A stretch of DNA of 35,528 nucleotides from an uncultured Dysgonomonas sp. (GTDB taxonomy: Bacteria; Bacteroidota; Bacteroidia; Bacteroidales; Dysgonomonadaceae): NCBI GenBank assembly GCA_937995835.1, contig CALKIV010000051.1, positions 1-35,528 on the forward strand, given 5' to 3'. Made by a program: the position numbers and the translations under genes. The notes beneath the pieces are model-generated. The model was not told the DNA's origin. It saw nothing but the letters and a program-made list of their open reading frames with translations, and did no database searches. Positions within the stretch are counted from its first letter, which is position 1. Each line of letters starts with the position of its first letter. Below are positions 21,545-29,440 of the stretch, in pieces.

Positions 21545-22528
21545 ATGAAAAAAATATTATTAGTTGCTATTCCTCTCCTTTTTTCGCTGACCATCACATT
21601 GTGTTCTTCTACTAGTGGAAGAGAGGGTGGTGGAATTGGAAACGAGATAAGTGATTCGGAAATTCGTGTATTATCAAAGACTAAATCAGTAGAGATACCT
21701 AAGTCTGTTCACTTTGCAGGCGAAAAGGTAGATCTTGATAGGTATGATATGCACGAAAGGTTTGATAGAGAAATTAATAGCTTTACTTATTTTCATTCTA
21801 CTACGTTGCTTTTGATCAAAAGAGCAAATCGCTATTTTCCTATTATAGAGCCTATCTTGAAGAAGAATGGTATTCCTGATGATTTCAAGTATTTAGCTGT
21901 GATAGAAAGTAGTCTAGATCCTAGAGCAGTGTCTTCGGCACGTGCAGCCGGATTGTGGCAATTTTTAGCAAGCACAGGTAAGGAGTTTGGTTTGACTGTT
22001 ACGCCCGAAGTGGATGAACGCTATCATGTAGAAAAAGCTACAGAAGCAGCGTGCAAATATCTGAAGAGTGCTTATGCAAAGTATCAAAACTGGGCTAGCG
22101 TAGCTTTGTCCTACAATGGTGGACAAGGACGCATATCAGGTGAGTTGAACAAGCAACAAGCAGACGAAGGTTTGGATTTATGGTTGGTGGAGGAGACTGC
22201 TCGTTACTATTTTAGGATGGTAGCAATTAAACAAATATTTGAGCATCCGTATAGATATGGTTTTGTTCTTTCTGCTAATCAGCTTTACAAGCCGATTAAA
22301 TTTAAAGATGTGACAGTAAGTAGTACGATCACAGATTTAGCAACTTTTGCCACTGATAATGGAGTGACTTATGCTCAGTTGAAAGACTTCAATTCGTGGT
22401 TGAGAGATCGCAAATTAACAGTCGTAGGCAGTAAAACATATACAATACAAATCCCAACCCAAGAATCTTTATATTATAGTAAAGAGGGAGTCAAAGTACA
22501 TAACAAAGCTTGGGTACAACATGACTAA
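21545..22528 (+). CDS. Membrane-bound lytic murein transglycosylase (SLT domain)
   Basis: Predicted to cleave the glycan strand of murein in the periplasm, producing 1,6-anhydro ends. 327 residues. The signal segment (1-19) ends in I-T-L-C20, a poor lipobox, so lipidation is uncertain. The SLT catalytic Glu121 is in YLAVIESSLDPRAVSSARAAGLWQF (motif start at 116), followed by AACKYLK and ALSYNGGQGR, the usual motifs II-III. The C-terminus (about 273-320, VSSTITDLATFATDNGVTYAQLKDFN) resembles a degenerate LysM module. This is MltD-like architecture. uvrA follows after 27 bp with no separate promoter seen, so the two may be co-transcribed. Confidence 0.88.
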   Translation: MKKILLVAIPLLFSLTITLCSSTSGREGGGIGNEISDSEIRVLSKTKSVEIPKSVHFAGEKVDLDRYDMHERFDREINSFTYFHSTTLLLIKRANRYFPIIEPILKKNGIPDDFKYLAVIESSLDPRAVSSARAAGLWQFLASTGKEFGLTVTPEVDERYHVEKATEAACKYLKSAYAKYQNWASVALSYNGGQGRISGELNKQQADEGLDLWLVEETARYYFRMVAIKQIFEHPYRYGFVLSANQLYKPIKFKDVTVSSTITDLATFATDNGVTYAQLKDFNSWLRDRKLTVVGSKTYTIQIPTQESLYYSKEGVKVHNKAWVQHD

Positions 22529-22555
22529 GTAGTCCTTAGTTATAGATCAATTATA

Positions 22556-25387
22556 ATGGCAAATATTCTAGACGATAGAGAAACAATTAGTGTATACGGA
22601 GCTCGTGTACACAATTTGAAAAATATAGATGTAGAAATTCCACGAGATTCACTAGTCGTATTTACAGGACTAAGTGGAAGTGGAAAATCTTCCTTGGCTT
22701 TTGATACTATTTTCGCTGAAGGTCAGCGACGATATATCGAAACTTTTTCTGCATATGCTCGAAACTTTTTAGGAGGGATGGAGCGTCCCGATGTGGATAA
22801 AATAACAGGATTAAGTCCGGTAATCTCCATTGAGCAGAAAACAACAAACAAAAATCCACGTTCCACTGTGGGAACAACGACTGAGATTTATGACTTTCTC
22901 CGTCTGTTGTATGCTCGCGCAGGTGAAGCCTATTCTTATCTTTCGGGTGAGAAAATGGTAAAATATACCGAAGAGCAAATTTTAGAACTTGTGATGGAGC
23001 AATATATTGGCAAACGAATCTATTTGCTAGCTCCAGTTGTGCGTAATAGAAAAGGACATTACAAAGAGTTGTTTGAGCAACTGACCAAGAAAGGCTATCT
23101 AACGGTACGTGTGGATGGTTCTATACGCGAAATTTTGCCAGGTATGCGTGTTGATCGATACAAGAATCACAGTATTGAAGTGCTGATCGACAAAATGAAA
23201 GTATCTAATAAGTTTGAAGATCATCTGAAAAAGAGCCTACGTACAGCGATGAAAGCTGGTGATGGCTTGGTGATGATCCAAGATATAGATAGTGATGAGG
23301 TGAGACACTTTAGTCGTCAACTGATGGACCCTGCCACGGGCTTGTCCTATGGGGAACCGGCACCTCATAACTTTTCGTTTAACTCCCCATACGGGTCTTG
23401 TCCAAAGTGTAAGGGTCTTGGCGCCGTAAATCAGATTGATATTGATAAAATTGTCCCTAAGCCAGCTCAAAGTATCTACGCAGGAGGAATTGTTCCTTTG
23501 GGAAAATACAAAAACTCTCTGTTCTTTTGGCAGATTGAAGCTATTTGCCAAAAATATGGAGTAACGATAAAAACTCCAATCAAAGATATCCCAAAAGAGG
23601 CTCTGGATGATATCATCTTTGGTACGGATGAGAAATTGCAGATAAAGAATGAGGCGCTAGGGCAGTCAAAATATACTGTTGCTTTTGAAGGTGTGGCAAA
23701 ATATATAGCCATGCAACAAGATAGTGAAGCATCGGCAACAGCTCAAAAATGGGCAGAGCAATTCATCAAAACAGATGTGTGTCCTGAATGTAATGGGCAA
23801 AGGTTGAATAAAGAATCGCTTCATTACAAAATAAATGGAAAGAATATAGCCGATTTGGCTGAGATGGATATTCAAGAGCTTTATGGCTGGATTCAAGATA
23901 TGGACAATCATATTTCGTCACGTCAAAAGTCTATTGCTCTTGAAATCAAAAAGGAAATTGTTTCGCGTCTATCTTTCCTCTTGGATGTAGGGCTAAACTA
24001 TCTGTCGCTCAATCGTCCTTCGGGATCATTATCGGGAGGAGAAAGCCAACGTATCAGATTGGCAACGCAGATTGGGTCTCAGTTGGTCAATGTGCTCTAT
24101 ATTTTGGATGAGCCAAGTATTGGATTGCATCAAAGAGATAATGATCGATTGATTAAATCTTTGAAGGAGCTACGAGATACAGGAAACTCTATCTTGGTTG
24201 TAGAGCATGATAAAGATATTATGTTAGAAGCTGACTATATTGTGGATTTAGGACCCTATGCAGGTCGAAGAGGAGGAAAAATTGTCTTTGCCGGTACTCC
24301 TGAAGAGATGATGAAGTCTTCTACGCTGACATCTGATTACTTGAATGGACGTAAAAAAATAGAAGTACCTAAGAAAAGGCGCAAAGGGAATGGCAATTTT
24401 ATAACAATAAAAGGGGCAAAAGGGCATAATCTTAAAAATGTGACTGCAAAGTTTCCCTTAAACCTTCTTCTGTGTGTAACGGGTGTGTCTGGTAGTGGTA
24501 AATCTAGTCTTGTCAATGGAACTTTGCAACCTATCATTAGTCAGCATCTATATCGATCGTTGCAGGATCCCCTACCTTATGGAAGTATTGATGGAATAGA
24601 TCTTGTGGATAAAATTATCTCAGTCGATCAGTCGCCAATTGGAAGAACTCCTCGCTCCAATCCTGCCACGTATACAGGAGTTTTCGGTGATATCAGAAAT
24701 TTGTTTGTCAACCTCCCTCAATCAAAGATTAGAGGTTATAAACCTGGGCGTTTTTCATTTAACGTCAAAGGTGGGCGCTGTGAGGTGTGCGGAGGTAGTG
24801 GTTACAAAACGATTGAAATGAATTTCTTGCCAGACGTATTTGTGCCTTGTGAGGAATGTCACGGCAAACGATATAATAGAGAAACCCTAGAGGTGCGTTT
24901 TAAAGGGAAATCAATAGCCGATGTATTGGATATGACTATCAATATGGCTGTTGAATTTTTCGAAAGTGTGCCAACTATTTTGAATAAAGTAAAAGTGTTG
25001 CAAGAGGTAGGGTTGGGCTATTTGAAGCTAGGGCAACCCTCTACAACTCTTTCCGGAGGAGAAAGTCAACGTATAAAACTGGCAGCTGAGCTCTCACGAG
25101 TAGAAACAGGAAATACCATCTATATTCTGGATGAACCTACTACGGGATTGCATTTTGAAGATATACGTGTATTGCTCAAAGTGTTGAACGAATTAGTGGA
25201 TAAAGGTAATACGGTGATCATCATTGAGCATAATCAAGATATCATCAAAAGTGCTGACTACATCATCGATATGGGGCCAGAAGGTGGGGCCGGAGGAGGT
25301 ACTGTGGTAGGAGTAGGTACACCAGAGCAAATTGTTGCGAAAAATGACGGATTCACCGCTAAATATTTGGAAAAAGAACTGCTTTAG
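22556..25387 (+). CDS. uvrA: Excinuclease ABC subunit A
   Basis: DNA damage recognition ATPase of nucleotide excision repair; loads UvrB. 943 residues, typical. Two ABC halves: Walker A GLSGSGKS (38-45) and TGVSGSGKSSL; signatures LSGGESQRIRLATQIGS and LSGGESQRIKLAAELSR; Walker B YILDEPSIGLH and YILDEPTTGLH. Zinc-binding cysteines are seen in CPKCKGLG, CPECNGQR, CEVCGGSGYK and CEECHGKRYN. A complete gene with no sign of the duplicated, drug-resistance-type UvrA variants. It lies behind the lytic transglycosylase gene. Confidence 0.98.
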   Translation: MANILDDRETISVYGARVHNLKNIDVEIPRDSLVVFTGLSGSGKSSLAFDTIFAEGQRRYIETFSAYARNFLGGMERPDVDKITGLSPVISIEQKTTNKNPRSTVGTTTEIYDFLRLLYARAGEAYSYLSGEKMVKYTEEQILELVMEQYIGKRIYLLAPVVRNRKGHYKELFEQLTKKGYLTVRVDGSIREILPGMRVDRYKNHSIEVLIDKMKVSNKFEDHLKKSLRTAMKAGDGLVMIQDIDSDEVRHFSRQLMDPATGLSYGEPAPHNFSFNSPYGSCPKCKGLGAVNQIDIDKIVPKPAQSIYAGGIVPLGKYKNSLFFWQIEAICQKYGVTIKTPIKDIPKEALDDIIFGTDEKLQIKNEALGQSKYTVAFEGVAKYIAMQQDSEASATAQKWAEQFIKTDVCPECNGQRLNKESLHYKINGKNIADLAEMDIQELYGWIQDMDNHISSRQKSIALEIKKEIVSRLSFLLDVGLNYLSLNRPSGSLSGGESQRIRLATQIGSQLVNVLYILDEPSIGLHQRDNDRLIKSLKELRDTGNSILVVEHDKDIMLEADYIVDLGPYAGRRGGKIVFAGTPEEMMKSSTLTSDYLNGRKKIEVPKKRRKGNGNFITIKGAKGHNLKNVTAKFPLNLLLCVTGVSGSGKSSLVNGTLQPIISQHLYRSLQDPLPYGSIDGIDLVDKIISVDQSPIGRTPRSNPATYTGVFGDIRNLFVNLPQSKIRGYKPGRFSFNVKGGRCEVCGGSGYKTIEMNFLPDVFVPCEECHGKRYNRETLEVRFKGKSIADVLDMTINMAVEFFESVPTILNKVKVLQEVGLGYLKLGQPSTTLSGGESQRIKLAAELSRVETGNTIYILDEPTTGLHFEDIRVLLKVLNELVDKGNTVIIIEHNQDIIKSADYIIDMGPEGGAGGGTVVGVGTPEQIVAKNDGFTAKYLEKELL

Positions 25388-25445
25388 TTAAAACTTTTTA
25401 AAAGTTACGCTCAATTAATAAAAACGGTAATTTTGTTATTGTTTT

Positions 25446-25477
25446 TTTGATAGTGATAAATAAATATTCTATATTTG
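25446..25477 (+). promoter_or_regulatory. Full -33/-7 promoter of tpx
   Basis: TTTG at 25446-25449, a 20-bp spacer, then TATATTTG at 25470-25477. This is one of the two best Bacteroidetes-type promoters in the window. The start codon is 23 bp further. Confidence 0.7.
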
Positions 25478-25499
25478 TGATATTAAGAATAAGAAGAAT

Positions 25500-26000
25500 A
25501 TGGCAAAAATAACATTCAAAGGAGGAGCTGTTAATACAGTAGGAGATCTTCCAAAAGTAGGAAGCAAAGCAAACGATTTTGTGCTTGTAAAAGGTGACCT
25601 TTCAGATTTGAAATTGAGTGATTACAAAGGGAAAAATGTAATTCTGAATATTTTCCCAAGTATCGATACTGGTGTTTGTGCCACTTCTGTAAGAAAATTC
25701 AATAAGGAAGCTGCTAATTTGAAGAATACAGTTGTATTGGCTGTTTCGGCTGACTTGCCTTTTGCTAGTGGACGTTTTTGTACAACAGAAGGAATAGAAA
25801 ATGTAATTCCTGCATCTGTTTTCAGAAATGCTGATTTTGCTAAAGAATACGGATTATTGATGGTTGACGGACCTCTAAAAGGTTTACTTGCGAGATGCGT
25901 TATTATCGTTAATCCAGAAGGAAATATATCGTACACGGAGTTAGTTCCTGAAATTGGGCAAGAGCCTGATTATCAGACTGCAATTAACTCCATTGTGTAG
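25500..26000 (+). CDS. tpx: Thiol peroxidase (atypical 2-Cys peroxiredoxin)
   Basis: Reduces hydrogen peroxide and alkyl hydroperoxides using thioredoxin. 166 residues, as usual. Peroxidatic Cys60 is in FPSIDTGVCATSVRKFN and resolving Cys94 in ASGRFCTTEG, the spacing known for Tpx. GPLKGLLARCVIIVN near 127-141 is also a Tpx signature. It has its own strong promoter and a terminator, so it is a single-gene unit. OxyR control is known for Tpx in some Bacteroides, but I see no clear OxyR site. Confidence 0.97.
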   Translation: MAKITFKGGAVNTVGDLPKVGSKANDFVLVKGDLSDLKLSDYKGKNVILNIFPSIDTGVCATSVRKFNKEAANLKNTVVLAVSADLPFASGRFCTTEGIENVIPASVFRNADFAKEYGLLMVDGPLKGLLARCVIIVNPEGNISYTELVPEIGQEPDYQTAINSIV

Positions 26001-26025
26001 TTTTGTAAAGTTTGTGTTAAGGTTG

Positions 26026-26067
26026 GAAAGTCTGCGAAGTTGATTTTGCGGGCTTTTCTTTTTTTCT
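26026..26067 (+). terminator. Rho-independent terminator after tpx
   Basis: GAAAGTCTGC pairs with GCGGGCTTTTC (G.T wobbles and one bulge), followed by TTTTTTT. It begins 26 bp past the tpx stop. Confidence 0.75.
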
Positions 26068-26150
26068 AAACTGATAAGAAATCTTAATAAAGAAAAGTAT
26101 TTCAATAAATTTCACTAAGTTTATATTAATATAAAATACACAAACATTAG

Positions 26151-26630
26151 ATGAAGCAAATTCTTATAATTTTCCTCTTTCTCTCATTTTGGCTTTGCTC
26201 TTTTGCAGAAGTCCCTCCTTTTTCGCTCAAAGTAATAGATTATAGTCGTTCATGGACTAGTACGATGCATTATAGTTTTTCAGATGAAGAAATGAGTGTT
26301 GTGAAAGTAGATAATGTGGAAAAAAGTAAGACAGATACTTTGAGCCACAGAGAGTTATTAGGAAAAGAAAAAGAAGCTATTTACAGATACTTATCTCTTA
26401 TTTCTCAAATTCAATTTCAGTCAGAATATAAAGACCTTACAGGTGGAGATCGAAATCAGAAACGAGTGATCTTTAATTTAGATGGTGTAGAGCAATCTGT
26501 TTTAGTTTCAAATACATATCAGCAAGATATTGCGGGTCTTGTTACCTTCTTAAATACTTTTGTTTCAGATAAAAGAAAAATGAAAGAATTTGTTGACCCC
26601 AATAAGCCATCTAAACAACCGCAAAAATAG
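26151..26630 (+). CDS. Exported protein of unknown function
   Basis: Not recognised. 159 residues with a clear signal peptide (hydrophobic 4-17, then C-S-F-A-E, likely cleaved after Ala19 in SFA). The mature part is mixed alpha/beta with a beta-rich start (FSLKVIDYSRSWTSTMHYSFSDEEMSVVKVD) and charged helices; KRVIFNLDGVEQSVLVSN could be a beta-hairpin. The C-terminus is Lys/Pro-rich and looks unstructured. There is no Cys in the mature protein and no catalytic-looking motif. It stands alone between tpx and prfA, with weak promoter resemblance (TAAGTTTA at 26116-26123) and a weak terminator behind it. Codon pattern and signal peptide support a real gene. Confidence 0.75.
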   Translation: MKQILIIFLFLSFWLCSFAEVPPFSLKVIDYSRSWTSTMHYSFSDEEMSVVKVDNVEKSKTDTLSHRELLGKEKEAIYRYLSLISQIQFQSEYKDLTGGDRNQKRVIFNLDGVEQSVLVSNTYQQDIAGLVTFLNTFVSDKRKMKEFVDPNKPSKQPQK

Positions 26631-26640
26631 ACCTTTTTCT

Positions 26641-26666
26641 AAACTAAGCTTTCAGGGTAGTTTTTC
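26641..26666 (+). terminator. Weak terminator hairpin
   Basis: AAACTA (26641-26646) pairs with TAGTTT (26658-26663), 11-nt loop, followed by TT. The stem is short, so it is a weak candidate for ending the preceding exported-protein transcript. Confidence 0.35.
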
Positions 26667-26725
26667 TTAGCGTATTTGTAGCAAACATAGATAAGAAATA
26701 ATGATAACTACTCGTTGTTTTTGTA

Positions 26726-26733
26726 TAACTTTG
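26726..26733 (+). promoter_or_regulatory. -7 box of the prfA-pyrF unit
   Basis: TAACTTTG, a perfect -7 element 22 bp before the prfA start codon. Confidence 0.5.
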
Positions 26734-26755
26734 CGTCATATTTCAGAGAAATAAA

Positions 26756-27841
26756 ATGTCACAATCATCATTATTAGAAAAGTTAGATACATTAGTTATT
26801 CGATTTGAAGAAATTGGAAAGCTGATCACAGATCCTGCTGTCATAAGCGATATGAAACGCTTTGTGAAGTTGAGTAAGGAATATCGTGATTTGGAAAAAA
26901 TAGCTGATGCACGAAAAAAATATAAACAGCTCTTGGATAGTCTTGCTGAGGCAAGAACTATGATGGATACAGAGTCTGATAGCGAATTGCGTGAAATTGC
27001 AAAAGAGCAATACGAGGAATGTAGTGAACAAATTCCTCTGATGGAAGAGGAAATTAAGATACTGTTACTCCCAGCCGATCCCGAGGATGGAAAGAATGCT
27101 ATCGTTGAGGTAAGGGCTGGCACAGGGGGCGATGAAGCAGCCTTGTTTGCCGGTGATCTTTATCGGATGTATGTGCGTTATTGTGAAAGGATGGGATGGA
27201 AAGTGGAAACTACAGACTATGCTGAAGGTACTGCTGGAGGTTATAAAGAGATCGTTTTTACTGTGACCGGAGAAGGAGTATATGGCATCATGAAATATGA
27301 ATCGGGGGTACATCGCGTACAACGAATTCCATCAACAGAGACGCAAGGTAGAGTTCATACATCTGCTGCTACTGTTGCTGTATTGCCTGAGGCAGAGGAA
27401 TTTGATGTGGAATTGAAAGAGTCTGATATTCGTGTAGACACTTATTGTGCTTCAGGAAATGGAGGGCAATCTGTAAATACGACCTATTCTGCGGTGCGCT
27501 TGGTACACCTTCCGACAGGCATAATGGTGCAGTGTCAGGATGAAAAATCGCAGATCAAAAATAGAGCTAAGGCGATGATAGAATTGCGTACACGTATTTA
27601 TAATTTAGAATATCAAAAATACTTGGATAATATAACAGCCAAGAGAAAGACGATGGTGTCTACTGGCGACCGTTCGGCAAAAATACGTACTTACAATTAT
27701 CCACAAGGGCGTGTAACAGACCATCGCATCAATGAAACAGTGCATAATTTGGCTGGTTTTGTTGATGGAGATATTCAACATATGCTTGATTTATTAATTG
27801 TAGCTGAAAATACAGAGCGTATGAAGGCTAATGAATTGTAA
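26756..27841 (+). CDS. prfA: Peptide chain release factor 1
   Basis: Terminates translation at UAA and UAG. 361 residues, typical. The GGQ hydrolysis loop is in ASGNGGQSVNTT (GGQ at 236-238). The tripeptide anticodon position reads P-S-T (192-194, IPSTETQGR), fitting the P-x-T of RF1 and not the SPF of RF2. VRAGTGGDEAALFAGDLYRMY precedes. pyrF starts 17 bp after the stop, so they are likely co-transcribed. Confidence 0.97.
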   Translation: MSQSSLLEKLDTLVIRFEEIGKLITDPAVISDMKRFVKLSKEYRDLEKIADARKKYKQLLDSLAEARTMMDTESDSELREIAKEQYEECSEQIPLMEEEIKILLLPADPEDGKNAIVEVRAGTGGDEAALFAGDLYRMYVRYCERMGWKVETTDYAEGTAGGYKEIVFTVTGEGVYGIMKYESGVHRVQRIPSTETQGRVHTSAATVAVLPEAEEFDVELKESDIRVDTYCASGNGGQSVNTTYSAVRLVHLPTGIMVQCQDEKSQIKNRAKAMIELRTRIYNLEYQKYLDNITAKRKTMVSTGDRSAKIRTYNYPQGRVTDHRINETVHNLAGFVDGDIQHMLDLLIVAENTERMKANEL

Positions 27842-27858
27842 TAAAAGTTTTTATATTT

Positions 27859-28683
27859 ATGAATAAGCAAGAGTTATTTGAAAGAATCAAGGCTAAAAAG
27901 TCTTTTTTGTGTGTTGGTCTTGATGTCGATATAAATAAACTACCCGAAGTTGTGATGGATGACGATGATCCTGTTTATGCCTTTAATAAGGCTATTATAA
28001 ATGCTACTGCAAAATATTGTGTAGCCTATAAGCCTAACACAGCTTTTTATGAGTCACAAGGCATTAGAGGATTGATCGCTTTAGAGAAAACGATAGAGTA
28101 TATTAGAAATAGATATCCGGATCAATTTATAATTCTAGATGCTAAAAGAGGAGATATTGGCAATACATCAGCGATGTATGCGTCTTCTGCTTTCGAGCAC
28201 TTGAAGGTTGGGGCAGTTACTGTGGCTCCATATATGGGAGAGGATAGCGTAAAGCCTTTCTTGGGATATGAAGGTAAATGGGTAATTCTTTTAGCTTTGA
28301 CGTCAAATAAAGGTTCTCAAGATTTTCAGTTTACTGAAGATGTAAATGGAGAAAAACTTTTTGAGAAGGTACTTAAAAAGTCGCAAGAGTGGGGCACTGA
28401 CGATCAATTGATGTATGTTGTAGGTGCAACCCAAGGTGAGTTGTTTAAGGAAATAAGAAAGCATGCGCCAAATCACTTTTTGCTTGTGCCGGGTGTGGGA
28501 GCACAAGGCGGAAGTTTAGAAGAAGTGGTAAAATATGGGATGAATGATCAGTGTGGTCTGCTTGTTAATTCTTCAAGAGGAATTATTTATGCAGATAGTA
28601 CCGAGAATTTCAATTTTACTGCAGCAGCCAAAGCTAAAGAAATACAAGAAGAAATGGCTAAATATTTAGAGCCATTATTGTAA
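27859..28683 (+). CDS. pyrF: Orotidine 5'-phosphate decarboxylase
   Basis: Last step of UMP synthesis, cytoplasmic. 274 residues, the longer PyrF type found in Bacteroidetes and actinobacteria. Motifs are LCVGLDVD (17-24), YKPNTAFYE, and the catalytic ILDAKRGDIGNTS (92-104, Lys96 with flanking Asp94 and Asp99); VPGVGAQGG is the phosphate-binding loop. It follows prfA closely and ends before a bidirectional terminator shared with the convergent methyltransferase gene. Confidence 0.96.
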   Translation: MNKQELFERIKAKKSFLCVGLDVDINKLPEVVMDDDDPVYAFNKAIINATAKYCVAYKPNTAFYESQGIRGLIALEKTIEYIRNRYPDQFIILDAKRGDIGNTSAMYASSAFEHLKVGAVTVAPYMGEDSVKPFLGYEGKWVILLALTSNKGSQDFQFTEDVNGEKLFEKVLKKSQEWGTDDQLMYVVGATQGELFKEIRKHAPNHFLLVPGVGAQGGSLEEVVKYGMNDQCGLLVNSSRGIIYADSTENFNFTAAAKAKEIQEEMAKYLEPLL

Positions 28684-28702
28684 AATAATAAGTAAAATAT
28701 GA

Positions 28703-28738
28703 GAGACTCTTCTATTGCTCAATAGAAGGGTCTTTTTA
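28703..28738. terminator. Bidirectional terminator between pyrF and the methyltransferase gene
   Basis: AGACTCTTCTATT pairs with AATAGAAGGGTCT (one G.T wobble) around a tight GCTC-like loop, followed by TTTTTATT on the plus strand. Its right end touches the stop codon of the convergent minus-strand gene. Confidence 0.8.
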
Positions 28739-29440
28739 TTTATATAATAAAAAGATACATGGTTTCTTGTGCATTTCAGGGAGATTGTTCTTCCAACTCT
28801 TTATTGGTAACGTTTTTACAAATTCATCATCGCAGGTAAGGTTCATTGCGATACAAAGTTTGATACTAGAACCACATTGGTTGATAAGATCTTCTACCAA
28901 TTTATCATTTCTATATGGAGTTTCGATAAATAATTGTGTTTGATTTTCTCTCAAAATTCGTTGCTCCATCTGGTCTATCTTTTGTTTCCTTTCTTTTGAA
29001 TCAATAGGTAGGTAGCCATGAAAAGCAAAGCTCTGGCCATTGAATCCCGAAGCCATCAGAGAAAGTAAGATGGACGAAGGGCCGATTAACGGCACTACAT
29101 TATATCCTTTTCGTTGTGCAATAGCTACTACATCGCTGCCCGGATCGGCAATTGCAGGACAGCCGGCTTCAGAAATAATTCCGACATTTTCACCTTGAGT
29201 AAGAGGATAGAGATAGTTGCCAATTTGGTCAAGATTGGTATGTTTATTTAGCTCATAAAACTTGAGTTCGTCAATATTTATGGACTGTTCAACTTGTTTT
29301 AAAAAACGACGTGCTGTGCGGATATTTTCTACAATAAAATGTTTCGTTTCTAAAATGACACTTTTATTGTATTCGGGGAGAACTCTTACTATTGATGTAT
29401 CTCCAAGTGTAACGGGAATTAAATATAATGATGCTTTCAT
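28736..29440 (-). CDS. RsmI-like SAM-dependent methyltransferase
   Basis: Member of the tetrapyrrole-methylase fold shared by RsmI (16S rRNA C1402 2'-O-methyltransferase). 234 residues, shorter than the roughly 286 of E. coli RsmI. The SAM-side motif GIISEAGCPAIADPGSD (87-103) and FIETPYRNDKL are RsmI-like, but the N-terminal loop, TPIGNL-x-D in true RsmI, reads PVTLGDTS here (9-16). Bacteroidetes are recalled to carry both an RsmI and such a divergent second copy, so the target may differ. Its start codon overlaps the stop of the upstream GT39-like gene by 4 bp (ATGA), so they are translationally coupled. Confidence 0.75.
   Translation of the reverse strand: MKASLYLIPVTLGDTSIVRVLPEYNKSVILETKHFIVENIRTARRFLKQVEQSINIDELKFYELNKHTNLDQIGNYLYPLTQGENVGIISEAGCPAIADPGSDVVAIAQRKGYNVVPLIGPSSILLSLMASGFNGQSFAFHGYLPIDSKERKQKIDQMEQRILRENQTQLFIETPYRNDKLVEDLINQCGSSIKLCIAMNLTCDDEFVKTLPIKSWKNNLPEMHKKPCIFLLYK

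Noticed and set aside
25392..25406. Palindrome AACTTTTTAAAAGTT right after uvrA
   Set aside because: A and T runs make such palindromes likely by chance; not followed by a T run and not sharing the TGTTTTAAACA core.
26743..27123. 126-codon Ser-rich open frame antisense to prfA
   Set aside because: Complete overlap with prfA; Ser-rich composition is typical for an antisense shadow.
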